Below, piece after piece: positions 22,550 through 32,075 of a stretch of 64,000 nt of DNA. Every line of letters starts with the position of its first letter. Position 1 is the stretch's first letter. The notes under the pieces were generated by a model, which had not been told where the DNA came from, made no database searches, and was given only the letters and a program-made list of their open reading frames with translations. A program made the position numbers and the translations under genes. Source of the stretch: Favolaschia claudopus (Eukaryota > Basidiomycota > Agaricomycetes > Agaricales > Mycenaceae); assembly GCA_037176885.1 (NCBI GenBank), contig JAWWNJ010000118.1, positions 717,796 through 781,795 on the forward strand. The letters are read 5' to 3'.

Positions 22550-23660
22550 TTAATGCAGTCACAATTCAACATTCTGGTGTTACCCCGTTCACCGATCAGA
22601 TTGCTCAACATTTCGCAGGTCGTGCCTGCGGTGCCATCCTCGATTTGTATGTTGGTTATGACGAACGACTACTTGCTACATCCTCCCGCGATTATACCAC
22701 CTTCCAGACTCCCTACGGGGCCCTCCGTCTCGTCACCCTTCCTATGGGCTGGAGCAATTCAGTCCCCATTTTCCACGACGACGTCACTTTCATCCTCCAA
22801 CCCGAAATCCCCGAATACACCATCCCATATATCGACGATGTTCCGGGACGCGGTCCAGCGTCTTCATATAGACTAACAGACGGCTCATACGAAACCATCC
22901 CTCAAGATCCCGGCATCCGCCGTTTCGTCTGGGAACATTTCAACAATCTCAACCGTATAGTCCAGCGCATGAAATATTGCGGTGGGACGTTTTCAGGTAT
23001 TAAAAGCATTCTCTGCGCCGAAAAGATCACTGTCGTCGGCCACGTTTGCACTCCCGCAGGTCTCATTCCAGACGAGAAACGAGTCGCCAAGATTCTCAAC
23101 TGGGGTCCTTGTATCAATTTATCCGATGTCCGCGCTTTCCTGGGTACTGTTGGTGTGGTGCGGATTTATATTCGCAACTTCGCTCATCGTGCGCATGCCC
23201 TCACCCTTCTCACTCGCAAAGAGATGCCATTCCCCTTTGGTCCCGCCCAAATAGCAGCTCAAGAAGACTTGAAACTTGCTCTCGTCCATTCTCCCGCTCT
23301 TCGCCCCATCGATTACACCTCTCCTGCTCCCACAATTCTTGGAGTCGACGCTTCCGATAAAGCCATTGGATTCCTCCTTTGCCAGTGCGATCCAAACGAC
23401 CTCTCCCGCCGCTTCTACGCTCGGTTTGGCTCTATTACACTTAACGACCGCGAAGCCCGCTTTTCTCAACCGAAACTCGAATTGTATGGTCTTTTTCGTG
23501 CATTGCGTGCGTGGAAGACGTACCTCATCGGTGTTCGCAATCTTGTCGTCGAAGTCGTCGCCCGTTACATCAAGGGTGCTGGCTCATCCGGATCTCCAGC
23601 CAACAGCTAGCATCAATCGCTGAATTCTATCCATCCTTACATTTCATTTCACCCTCGTAC
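22550..23660 (+). pseudogene. Ty3/gypsy II reverse transcriptase and RNase H
   Basis: The frame starts inside the RT at LLNAVTIQHSG, and shows the first catalytic Asp in GAILDLYVGYD, FQTPYGALRLVTLPMGWSNS, and PYIDDV (the YxDD motif). Connection and RNase H follow: AFLGTVGVVRIYIRNFAH, ILGVDASDKAIGFLLCQCDP (Asp) and QPKLELYGLFRAL (Glu). Near 23570 a one-base frame change and then a TGA, where a tryptophan codon would be expected, break the end. The TRIM inserted at 23661; the reading resumes at 24682. Gag, protease and the RT start are missing. Confidence 0.85.
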
Positions 23661-23835
23661 TGTTGGAGTTTATGTTGCTCGCATCATCTGTACTTGATGG
23701 CCGTATGTAGCTCACGTGATATATACGTGCTTCTTCCCGGATTCCATCCACCTCGAGTGCCTCGCCGTCCTTCGCGCGCCTCTCCCCGCTCTTTTCCTTG
23801 TTCGAGCCGACTCGGCTAATTTTTTGCGCTCAACA
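23661..23835 (+). repeat. TRIM 5' LTR
   Basis: 175 bp, TG...CA, nearly identical to the right copy. The sequence just after it (GGTTATGGGCCCC) is the likely primer-binding region. Confidence 0.93.
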
Positions 23836-24506
23836 GGTTATGGGCCCCGGCCCTTCTTGCCCGCTCTGACCAGTGCATCTTCTGCCACGTCATCATTGCT
23901 TCTCCCCTCGTTTTTCCATCCCACTCCGTTCACAGGTTTCCCCCCTGGTTGCTTCAATCATCCTCATCCCATTTTGGCCCACATACTCGACCACACACCC
24001 TACCCTTATAGCTGTTTCTTTCATTGGCCACAACAACTCACCAGCTCTCCCCTCGACCGAGACACAACGACGACAGTGCTCGGGCACTCCACTCGAACAC
24101 GATGCTCTGGCATCCGCCTCCTCCCACATGCTTGCGTTGGATAACCCTGAAGGCCCGTTGTGCCGCCATTCCAGTGACATCCCGCCCTTCTCGCCTACCC
24201 TGCCTCTATGGCTCGAGTCGGCATCTCCCTCGAGGCTTCTATGCCTCTGAAGAACATTTCCAGGTGCAGTGTGTGTGGACCATTGGGCGTAGCCATTCCA
24301 GCAACGTTCAACCTCGATCCTTGTGCCGCAATTTGCGGTCTGGAAGATTTCAGCAACAGTTCGGTCTGCTCGATGACCTCGAGTCTTTCTCCCTCGCATC
24401 CCTGGATTTTCTCCATGGTTATCCCCCGTGCAGATCCCTTCAATTCGGTGGGAGCCCCAGTATACTTCCTTTCCTTCTTGTGCAGATGCTGCTCGCTAGG
24501 TGGGAG

Positions 24507-24681
24507 TGTTGGAGTTTATGTTGCTCGCATCATCTGTACTTGATGGCCGTATGTAGCTCACGTGATATATACGTGCTTCTTCCCGGATTCCATCCACCTC
24601 CAGTGCCTCGCCGTCCTTCGCGCGCCTCTCCCCGCTCTTTTCCTTGTTCGAGCCGACTCGGCTAATTTTTTGCGCTCAACA
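24507..24681 (+). repeat. TRIM 3' LTR
   Basis: 175 bp, same ends as the left LTR, with a C instead of G in the CCACCTC-AGTGCC stretch. Confidence 0.93.
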
Positions 24682-26332
24682 CGTACATGTTCCCGGTGTT
24701 CAACATGGACCCGATGGCCTTTCACGCCGTCCGCCGCAGCCTGACGACGAACCCGAACCAGAAGACGATTTTAACGACTGGATCGATCAGGTTCACGGTT
24801 TCATGCACGAGATAAACGACTCACCATATGTTCGACGCCCTCAACAACTCGTCGCCACCCTTTCCACCGAAATAGCGCCCGACGGGCAGGACCCTCCCCC
24901 TTCCCTTTCCTACGACCAAGTCCCTCGCTCCGATGCCGCTCGACTTGCCGACGCCCGCGTTCATTTAGTCCGCGTTTGGCTCGGTAATCTTGAACGCCCC
25001 CGCGACATGCCAGACCAGCAATATCAATCATTTGTTCGCTATTGTCTGGAATTCTATATTTCAGATGATCAGCTTTGGCGTAGAGATCCCCAATTCCGCC
25101 ACAAGCCAGTCGTCCCCACTCACCGTCGCCTCTGCATCCTCCGATCCGCCCACGACGATGTCGGCCACAAGGGATTTTATGCGACTCGCGCCCTTCTTAC
25201 CGAGAGATTTTGGTGGCCGCATCTCGCAGATGATATCACTAAGACCTGCTTCCTCTGTCAAGTTCGTCGAACTCAGCAGGTCTTAATTCCGCCTACCGTT
25301 GCCGTCCCCGCGCCCATCTTTGCCAAAGTATATATGGACACCATGCACATGCCGCCTAGCGGTGGGTTCAAATATATTGTTCAGGGTCGTTGTTCGCTCA
25401 CCCATTATCCCGAGTTTCGGATGCTTCGTCAAGAGACCGGCAAAACCATTGGCAAATGGATCTTCCAAGATTTGATCTGTCGCTGGGGAACGCTTGTCGA
25501 GATAGTCACAGATAACGGTTCGCCTTTCCTGAAAGCCCTTGCTTCCCTCGAGTCCAAATATCACATACACCACATCCGGATCTCTGGCTACAACTCCCGC
25601 GCTAATGGGATTGTCGAACGCTCGCACTTTGACGTCCGCGAGAGTCTTTTCAAAGCAGCTGACGGTGACCAATCTAAATGGAGCGCCGCAAGTTATTCCG
25701 TTTTCTGGGCAGATCGCGTTACTGTTCGCAAACGAATGGGGTGCTCACCTTATTTCGCAGTCACCGGCACTCATCCACTTCTTCTCCTTGATATCTCCGA
25801 AGCAACATATCTTTTTCCTCCCCCCGAAACCGTCCTTTCCACCACCGAGCTCATTTCCCGCCGCGCCATCACACTTCAGAAACGCCGCGACCAGCTTTCC
25901 GACCTTCACTCTGCCGTACACGCCGCCCGTTTGCTCGCGGCCCAACAGTTTGAAAGGGATCACGATACGACTATGCGCGATTACGATTTCAAGCGTGGCG
26001 ATCTCGTTTTGATGCGGAATACGGCTATTGAAAAGTCGCTCAGCAAGAAGATGCGGAAACGGTACCTTGGTCCACTCATTGTCATCTCCCGGAATCTCGG
26101 CGGCGCGTATATTCTCTGCGAGCTCGACGGCTCGGTCTTCCATCGCCCCATTGCCGCATTCCGTGTTGTCCCATACTTTTCCCGCACTTCCATCCCACTC
26201 CCACCTCTTGACGATTTTCTCGACATCAGTACCGACCGCCTTCGAGAATTGGAACAGAGTACGCTCGAGGATCCCGAAGATATCGAATTTCGACTTGCCG
26301 AACTGCCACCATCGGCTGACGAAGAGGCGTGA
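24682..26332 (+). pseudogene. Ty3/gypsy II integrase
   Basis: Long open frame after the TRIM. It starts with the end of RNase H (VPGVQHGPDGLSRRP), then an acidic linker, the zinc domain (HDDVGHKGFYATRALL ... CFLCQVRR), and the integrase core with Asp in YMDTMHMPP, Asp in VTDNGSPF and Glu in GIVERSHFDV. The C-terminal part has the GPY/F-like block RKRYLGPLIVISRN and GGAYILCELDG. It ends at TGA 26332 without a chromodomain. This part is intact, but it cannot be made from this copy as one Pol because the upstream part is broken. I found no LTR after it. Confidence 0.85.
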
Positions 26333-26339
26333 AGCCTCT

Positions 26340-27400
26340 AGCGCAGATATTTCAGTCAGGAGGACATACCTGGCGTCTTTTCCCGCCCAAAATTTTACCC
26401 TAAGTCGCAGAAACGTTCTTCGTCGATTGCGCAGCTTTGGCTATGAAGGACTTCTGAGCCTTTCCGTATTGTGTTGTCTTCGCGTTGGTTTCACCGGCTG
26501 GTGACCGAGGACGGTCACTGTTTCAGTCAGGAAAGCAAGAAGATTGGAAAAAGAGAATGCCATAAAAGGAAATTTTGCTACGCCGAAGCAAAATCGAACG
26601 CGTGACCTTGCAATATCTGTCCGTCAAAGTGAAGAGAAGGAGCGATAACCATTAAACTAAAGCTTCCACGATAGTCCTCAAAATGAAAAAGGTATATTCA
26701 GTGGGATACCCGCACGGGATCCCAATTTCCGTCATATTTACGCATTTACGCTGTTGAATTCGTCGACTTAGTGCTCTCAAAGCATCTTTCACACCCTTCC
26801 GACTCTCCACTGGGGTGCTTATGCATTTTTGTGCCCCCAATGAGTGGCCGGCGCAAACGCGTTCCCAAAAAGGAAATTCACGTGATGTGTTCGGGGAGGG
26901 GGTGAGCTGGGGCAGCTTGCGCCCGCTCTCGCGCTGCGCATGTATTCCGGCATATACGGCAACTCACGTGTCCGCGTCGCTTGCCGAGTGATATGGCTGT
27001 GTTTCGATTCTCTCACAAACGACGACCACCACCATTCTCCAAGTCTCTTCTCCATCCCTTGGCCCCCGATACTCGCCTCCCTTCTTCATTTATTCGCACT
27101 TTCTTTCCTTACAACTTTATCAGTCGCTTCCACAGCCTCCCTCTCGGCCACCACCGGCTTTCTTATAGGCTTTCAACGGCCATCGCTGTTCCAATCGACT
27201 TTCAACGGCCATCGCTGTTCCAATAACACCGACTTGCCGACACAACTACGCACCTCCTGCGACGAGCTCGTTACTTTATTCAACTTTTAGTATTTTCTCC
27301 TCGAGGTTTTCATCTCGCTCCCTGCATATTCCGACGGCCTCTCTCTTCGACGACGTGCTACACGGTAGTTTGATATTTCTCTATCCCTTTTAGTCTCATT
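26340..27400. other. Mostly empty; tRNA-like remnant and a 29-bp tandem duplication
   Basis: On the minus strand near 26690-26598 a tRNA-like start (GAAGCTTTAGTTTAATGG, with a good A box) is followed by a weak B-box-like CGTTCGATT. The stems do not fold as a clean tRNA, so I treat it as a remnant. CTTTCAACGGCCATCGCTGT is repeated with a 29-bp period at 27171-27226. A CT-rich stretch leads into the next gene. Confidence 0.35.
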
Positions 27401-27410
27401 GCATTCTTCT

Positions 27411-27420
27411 GTATAAAAGA
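27411..27420 (+). promoter_or_regulatory. TATA box candidate
   Basis: TGTATAAAAG sits about 200 bp upstream of the 27634 frame and is followed by CT-rich, initiator-like sequence, as in fungal core promoters. Confidence 0.4.
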
Positions 27421-27633
27421 CCTCTTGATTCTCTCAATACAACAGATTCGTTCTCCCCCACTTTCGTACTGCCCGACTTTCAGTTTCAGCAACCTCGTCT
27501 TGTCTCGCTCTTCACCGTTTTCCTCCGTCATCGATCGCGCTCGTCTCCGTCTCAACTTTCGAATTCTACCTCCTCACCGACATCGTCCCTCCGCCTTCGC
27601 CGCTCGGTCATCAGTCACGGTGCCTAGCTTGTA

Positions 27634-28405
27634 TTGAAGACACTTGCTTATTTTCTTTTACTTGCTCTCTGGCTTTGCGCACGGCCTTGTTTGGTTTTAT
27701 CTCGCGCTCAGACGGACTGCAGGCACGTCACTAATGCGCTGGCCAATTACCGTATTATAGAGCCTTATTATGGATGCTATCGTGTATTTCAGACGAAGAA
27801 TGGATACCTGTGTCCCGCTGGTGAGATCTTATGAATCAAGAAGGCATTAGGACTTACCCAATATTCCAGATTACATTGCGACGGATCTTATCGAGACTGA
27901 AATCCCAAACTGGAGGAACCACATCTTTACCACCTTCACGAAAGACCACATCAAAAAGGCAGCAGGTTTAGGAAAGTCCAGCACAAACGAGGTTTACAAG
28001 CTCATCGCCAATGGTCTCAAGCTGGATCATCCGGTTGCTCAGTATCTGAAGCACGGCGGTCTCGACAGCACCGATTCCGAGATAAAGAAGCTGGAGGCGC
28101 AGTATAACGACATGGCGTACGGTGATTTTAAGGGCTTGGTCAACGCTCTGGTGGACGCCAACAGCCACAAACCCACGGGTTCCAAGGGCAAAGGGAAGGC
28201 GAAGCCAAAACGTCAACGGGAGGCTGGTGATGATGACGACGAGCCCCTAGATAAGCGCCATAAGAAAATCGACAAGAAGCGAGGCAAGGAGAGGAAGAAG
28301 CTCATGGCACAGCTGGCAGCTTTGCAGGCGAGGATTGGCGAGTACGGCGGTGACGATGAAGAGAGCATGAACAGCGATAACTTGGATGATGATTCAGATA
28401 GCTGA
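27634..28405 (+). CDS. Two-exon gene of unknown function, basic/acidic C-terminus
   Basis: The intron 27821-27869 (49 nt, GTGAGA...CCAG) joins CPA with DYIATDLIETEIPNWRNH in frame. The second exon runs to TGA ending at 28405. The start is unclear: the open frame begins near 27634 without an ATG, so a further 5' exon is likely (an acceptor CTCAG lies at about 27710). Exon 1 reads DCRHVTNALANYRIIEPYYG. Exon 2 has a helical part (VYKLIANGLKLDHPVAQYLK), a glycine/lysine-rich linker (SKGKGKAKPKRQRE), a second basic stretch, a short leucine-rich helix (KKLMAQLAALQARIGEY) and an acidic tail (DDDSDS). It suggests a nuclear protein. I do not recognise the family; it is the best host-gene candidate in the window. 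Confidence 0.55.
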
Positions 28406-28603
28406 TTACTGAGTACAGATTCACCTCTAGACGTCTATTAGTATGGCTTCTACACAGCTCCAACTCTGTAATTGACGCGAAAGAAATCAATCATGCCTTT
28501 ACTCTGACAACATGTGCTGCCCACCCATTACAATCCTTTGCCCATTGGGATCCGTATGAAGCACAACTGTCACCCTGCGGCCAGTGAAGTGACAATTTGT
28601 TGT

Positions 28604-29027
28604 TAGTCTCGGATACCCAGACGTTCCTCCGCAGTCCGAGAGGGCGAGATTAGATATATCGGAGCTACTTCCTAATCTGTAATTTGAATGACAGGTTTTG
28701 GCGTTTGATTGATTTTGAGGGTGATCGGAGCAAGGGCGTAGGAACGTCTGGGCCACTTCGATTGGAGCACCTACCATAACCCACTTCGCGCGTCACTGCG
28801 TCCACTTCGACCATGCCTCCGGAGGGTGGCGACGGTTACCCCGCCCCCTGCGAGCACTCTCAACATCTCCTATGTGACGTGGGCGGCTGGCAGCCACTGA
28901 ATATGGCTACAATTCAAAGCATACACGCACATCCATCATCACGAAAATCAATCAAACGTCAAAAGCTCCGGGCTCTGCGTAAACTACCAACAAGGATTAC
29001 GCAGGAAGGTCTGGGTATCCGAGACTA
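28604..29027. mobile_element. hAT MITE family D, copy 1 (424 bp)
   Basis: Inverted ends start TAGTCTCGGATACCCAGAC. It is very similar throughout to copy 2 at 50349-50866, which has an extra block. Unlike copy 2, the 8 bp on the two sides do not match (TTTGTTGT versus ATATCCAC), so this locus was altered after insertion. Confidence 0.85.
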
Positions 29028-29034
29028 ATATCCA

Positions 29035-29085
29035 CCTGCCTCACATCATTTTCCATCTGGGCCCGCCGCTTTGTTAATCCTCGGC
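29035..29085 (+). repeat. Dispersed repeat shared with 59665-59715
   Basis: CTGCCTCACATCA, then TGGGCCCGCC and CTTTGTTAATCCTCGG, recur with few changes at 59665-59715. No mobile structure is visible. Confidence 0.6.
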
Positions 29086-29089
29086 TAAA

Positions 29090-29516
29090 TCCAACCGCGG
29101 TGTTGCATCTGACGACACTTTCGGTATCACCCGCTCCGACGACATATTGGCTCTTGCTCATGTATCTGTCTCCAAACCTTCCGAGAAGGTCGTGCTTGAC
29201 GAAAATCTCACCTGGTCCGAAATGTCAGCAGCCAAAACCCTCCTCGTCAAGGAGATGGAAGCTGCTAAGTGGCCAAAGGAATATGTGATGGCTCTCGCGC
29301 AATTTTACTACAATCTCGACAACCATCCGATGCGCCACGAGCCTCATGGAGAAAAGACCCTTCTGCTTTTCCAAGCTCGCGCCCGCCGCGAATGGCATGA
29401 CCAGCTCAAGCTTAACATGTTTTTCAGCATCGCCAATATCAACGAAGATCATCTTCGCGTAATCAGGCATGAGCTTCTGGACAAAATGCAACTGGAGAGG
29501 CTCGATACGGTGCGTT
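29090..29516 (+). CDS. Exon of an orphan mushroom family (retroelement-linked)
   Basis: Open exon reading ALAHVSVSKPSEKVVLDENL, then WSEMSAAKTLLVKEMEAAKW, then QFYYNLDNHPM, GEKTLLLFQARARREWHDQL and INEDHLRVIRHELLDKM. It ends at a donor-like GTGCGT after LERLDT. I recall this layout from many mushroom genomes as an unnamed, repetitive family, but I cannot give a function. Its place, directly upstream of hairpin repeats and a tyrosine recombinase on the same strand, suggests it is a gag-like or accessory ORF of a tyrosine-recombinase retroelement. No start codon is assigned because the MITE at 29027 lies just upstream. Confidence 0.5.
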
Positions 29517-29607
29517 ATTTTACTTGATATTTTGCGATTACATCTGACGTTCGTCCTTTGTTTCGAAACTTCTTCTCACTCCCACTCTGCCCAATCAATA
29601 CAACTCA

Positions 29608-29808
29608 CAAACGCGGACCATTCACGCGTAAAACTTTTCAAACACGAATCATTCACGTGTATGTAATTCAATCCATCCACCTCAACGCTCTTCAAACGCG
29701 AACCATTCACGCGTAAATCCCCAAATTGCGAACCATTCACGCATTAAAAATTTGCAAACACGAACCATTCACGTGTCATCACCCCAAACGCGACCCATTC
29801 ACCCGTAA
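29608..29808 (+). repeat. Six covarying hairpin repeats
   Basis: Six units of the form 5-bp stem, 9-nt loop (AACCATTCA or a close variant), complementary 5-bp stem. Stems start at 29611, 29642, 29696, 29726, 29758 and 29788. Arms vary but mostly stay complementary: ACGCG/CGCGT (units 1, 3), ACACG/CGTGT (units 2, 5), TGCG/CGCA (unit 4). Unit 6 (ACGCG/CCCGT) has one mismatch. The array ends at the start of the recombinase frame. Confidence 0.85.
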
Positions 29809-30290
29809 TGAACCTCCAGACCGAGGCCAATGCACGCTCTCAACGCACTGCGGGAAGGGGTAGATCTATCTCCTCAGAGAGACGCCCACGTCGAGATAGG
29901 GCGCGGTCTACGACTTGCAACTCCTTGGAGTCTTTCTGCATGCGAAAATACGGTGCTGACGGTGCCTCTCCATACCCCGCCTCAGAAGCCCACCTTCTCG
30001 AATGGGCGGCATCCCTCCCTCCGGGCTGCAGTGCGAAAACAATCAAGCGCTACATTGGTGCCCTCAAGTCCTTCCATACTGACCTCGGATACGAATCCCG
30101 CCCCTTTGAATCACGCGTTCTCGAGCGTGTGATTCGTGGTATACACCGGGTGTACGGGGATGCAGAACGTAAGGAGCGACTTCCTATTACGCAGCCCGTC
30201 CTAGCCCAGATTATTGCCTCCCTCTCCAACCCTATCTCCCTTCCGCGGGGTGTTTCTCGTGAGCTAGCCGAGACTCTCCGAGCTCTCGGG
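29808..30290 (+). pseudogene. DIRS-like tyrosine recombinase, N-terminal half
   Basis: The frame starts with ATG at 29808, basic at first, then SPYPASEAHLLEWAASLPPG, SAKTIKRYIGALKSFHTDLG, FESRVLERVIRGIHRVYGDA and RLPITQPVLAQIIASL. This is the core-binding (SAM-like) domain and start of the catalytic domain of DIRS-type recombinases; these recombinases insert the circular DNA copy. The catalytic R-H-R-Y residues would lie further on and are not present: around 30290 the sequence switches to the antisense of an RT. The open frame beyond is a shadow. Confidence 0.7.
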
Positions 30291-30294
30291 ATGC

Positions 30295-30709
30295 GACGCC
30301 GGCCAAAGGATGGGAAATGGGACAGCGCATCGTACACACGACGGATGAAAGCGCGCCCCGCAGGCAGGACCTTTGTTGCAAACTGCAGAAGAAGGCCTGC
30401 AATGGACTGGAGGTCCAAGAGGGTAGCCGACACCCCGGATAGAAGGGACTTAAGAGTAGCCATGGTGCGCTGCAACTTCTCGGCAGGCCGAGCCACTGTG
30501 AAGGCAACAGTGTCGATCTCAATCCCCAGGATCACACCGCGGGTAGATAGAGGAATGTCCTTCGCTGCCTTCCCAACTGGATGGGCAGAGAACCCAGTTG
30601 CGTCGCAGATTGCGCGGAAAATTGCACGGTCGCGCTCTGCAAGGTCATACTCGCCTGCTGCGCGAGCCCCAGAGAAGTCATCAAGGAAGTGGTCAAGGGG
30701 TGCGCTCAT
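30295..30709 (-). pseudogene. DIRS-like RT, C-terminal part
   Basis: The minus frame has the catalytic xDD motif in HFLDDFSGAR, then AERDRAIFRAICDATGFSAH, STRGVILGIEIDTVAFTV, AEKLQRTMATL and LQSIAGLLLQFATKVLPAGR, ending RRVYDAL. This is the palm and connection of DIRS-like RT. RNase H is absent. It converges on the recombinase at 30290. The N-terminal RT half is deleted between here and the gag knuckle (30860). Confidence 0.7.
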
Positions 30710-30859
30710 ACGCTCCGAGATTCAGTGCAGGGAGGGGGAGGAAGCATTGGATGGGCAGAGAGATGAGCAGCATGCGGAAGGGGTGATAGAGAGGGTGGGG
30801 TGCCAGAAGCCAGTGGACGAAGGGGTCGGCGTCCCCCAAACATCCTATGTACTTCCGCT

Positions 30860-31010
30860 TCTGAGGGCAAGCATGTGCGGGGTGGGCGCCCTGACACGCA
30901 ATGCAGACGTGGCGGCGAGAGCATTTGTTGCCCATGCGACAACCGGCGTGATCCTGAAACTTGTAGCAAGTCTCAAGGGGATACCGATCCGCGAAATCCG
31001 TACCGGGGGT
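30860..31010 (-). pseudogene. DIRS-like gag zinc knuckle fragment
   Basis: The minus frame reads MGNKCSRRHVCIACQGAHPA and HACPQKRKYIG: a Cys/His knuckle like that of the first gag (HVCSLCGKNHPASP at about 1390). It belongs with the gag body at 31491-32075. Confidence 0.6.
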
Positions 31011-31059
31011 CGAAGTTTTTTTTTCAGCGACTTCGGGCGACCCCCTGCGACCCCCCCTC

Positions 31060-31490
31060 CCTTCCTGCTGCCGTAATATGCCTTATATGGTAAATTCACG
31101 TGATCTTACCACCGTCCAATTTGTTAGCTGTATCAAATTTATGTATTTTCGGACTCAACATCAGCATTTGAAGCGAAGAACCTGTTATTTTGCACATTTC
31201 CACGTACCTGCACTGTGCAAAATTAATATTTCTCAATGTCAGCAATCTTCTGGACCAAGCAACAGCATACACACTGACAGCCGAGGCTGCCGAGAGGCCC
31301 GAACGGCGGTCAAACCCATCTGACGGTGACAATGGTGGCCAGAGTTGGATCTGAAGTACTGAATTGCTAAAATAAGGCTGTAGAACAACGCACCCAGCAT
31401 ATATCTGCTGCATACAACCCTCAGAACCGAGTTACAAAAATTCATATGAAAGTTTTTTCTCGAGGCCCTTGGGACCCCCCTCCCCCCCTT
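31060..31490. other. Insert of unknown kind inside DIRS-like gag
   Basis: It separates the gag body from its knuckle. The edges share poly-T and GACCCCCCTCCC-like stretches (31008-31065 and 31446-31490). A TATATAAGG is at 31493-31501. No ORF. Confidence 0.35.
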
Positions 31491-32075
31491 CTATATAAGG
31501 AAATTTCTTATCTCGGAAGGCCCTTGGCAAGTCTCATCAACCTTCAGACGGGATGCGGGGGCGCTGGGCTCGGAAAGGCGCTCAGCGAGGTCGCGTTTGC
31601 GCTTGGAAGAGAAGGGCGGGGGCAGTGGGTAGTAAACCAACCTGGTGGAGATGAGACCCTGATCAGGCGTCACCCAGCGCGTGGGGAGAAAATTCTCCGC
31701 CATGCGCACACGAATAAATTCGTAGTGGTAACGCAAGACTGCGGACCACTTGTACTGTGTGATGAATTCCATGAGCTGGCTGGTGTAGATGGAAAGGGCG
31801 GCAGCAACACCACCATTGGTGGTGTCAATGAGGGAGCGGATGCCGGTGTAAGTCACCCAGGCATCAAGGAGCGGGGGCAAGGAGCGGAATGCCTTGACCC
31901 ATGCGCGGGGAAGACCCGCATCGAGGGCTTCCTCTGGTTGTTCCGGGGAGGCAACACCAGAAGTCGGGTGGAAGAGGATGGGCACGGGGGCAGCGGGGGC
32001 AGCGGCGGCGATGGAGGAGAGCTTGGGGAGGTCGTCGGCTTCGAAGGTGCCATTCACAATGGCGCGAAATGGCAT
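31491..32075 (-). pseudogene. DIRS-like gag body
   Basis: The minus frame begins MPFRAIVNGTFEADDLPKLS at the copia junction, and has LPRAWVKAFRSLPPLLDAWV, AALSIYTSQLMEFITQY and YHYEFIRVRMAENFLPTRW. The position and layout parallel the first gag block at 1742-2404. The N-terminus is lost at the junction with the copia element at about 32072. With the knuckle and RT fragment it forms one internally deleted element. Confidence 0.6.

Larger units (their letters stand above)
23661..24681 (+). mobile_element. TRIM: small LTR retrotransposon (1021 bp)
   Basis: Two direct LTRs of 175 bp (23661-23835 and 24507-24681) begin TGTTGGAGTTTATG and end CGCTCAACA. They differ at one position that I can see. 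The target duplication is CGTAC (23656-23660 and 24682-24686). A purine-rich GCTAGGTGGGAG precedes the right LTR. The 671-bp interior has no gag or pol. Removing it rejoins gypsy II as FTLV-HVPGVQHGPDGLS. Confidence 0.95.

Noticed and set aside
26598..26690. A functional tRNA gene
   Set aside because: The A box is good but the B box is weak and acceptor and T stems do not pair; noted only as a remnant.
30290..31076. Right part of the long plus-strand frame as coding
   Set aside because: The antisense strand carries a clear DIRS-like RT and gag knuckle; the plus frame is their shadow after 30290.
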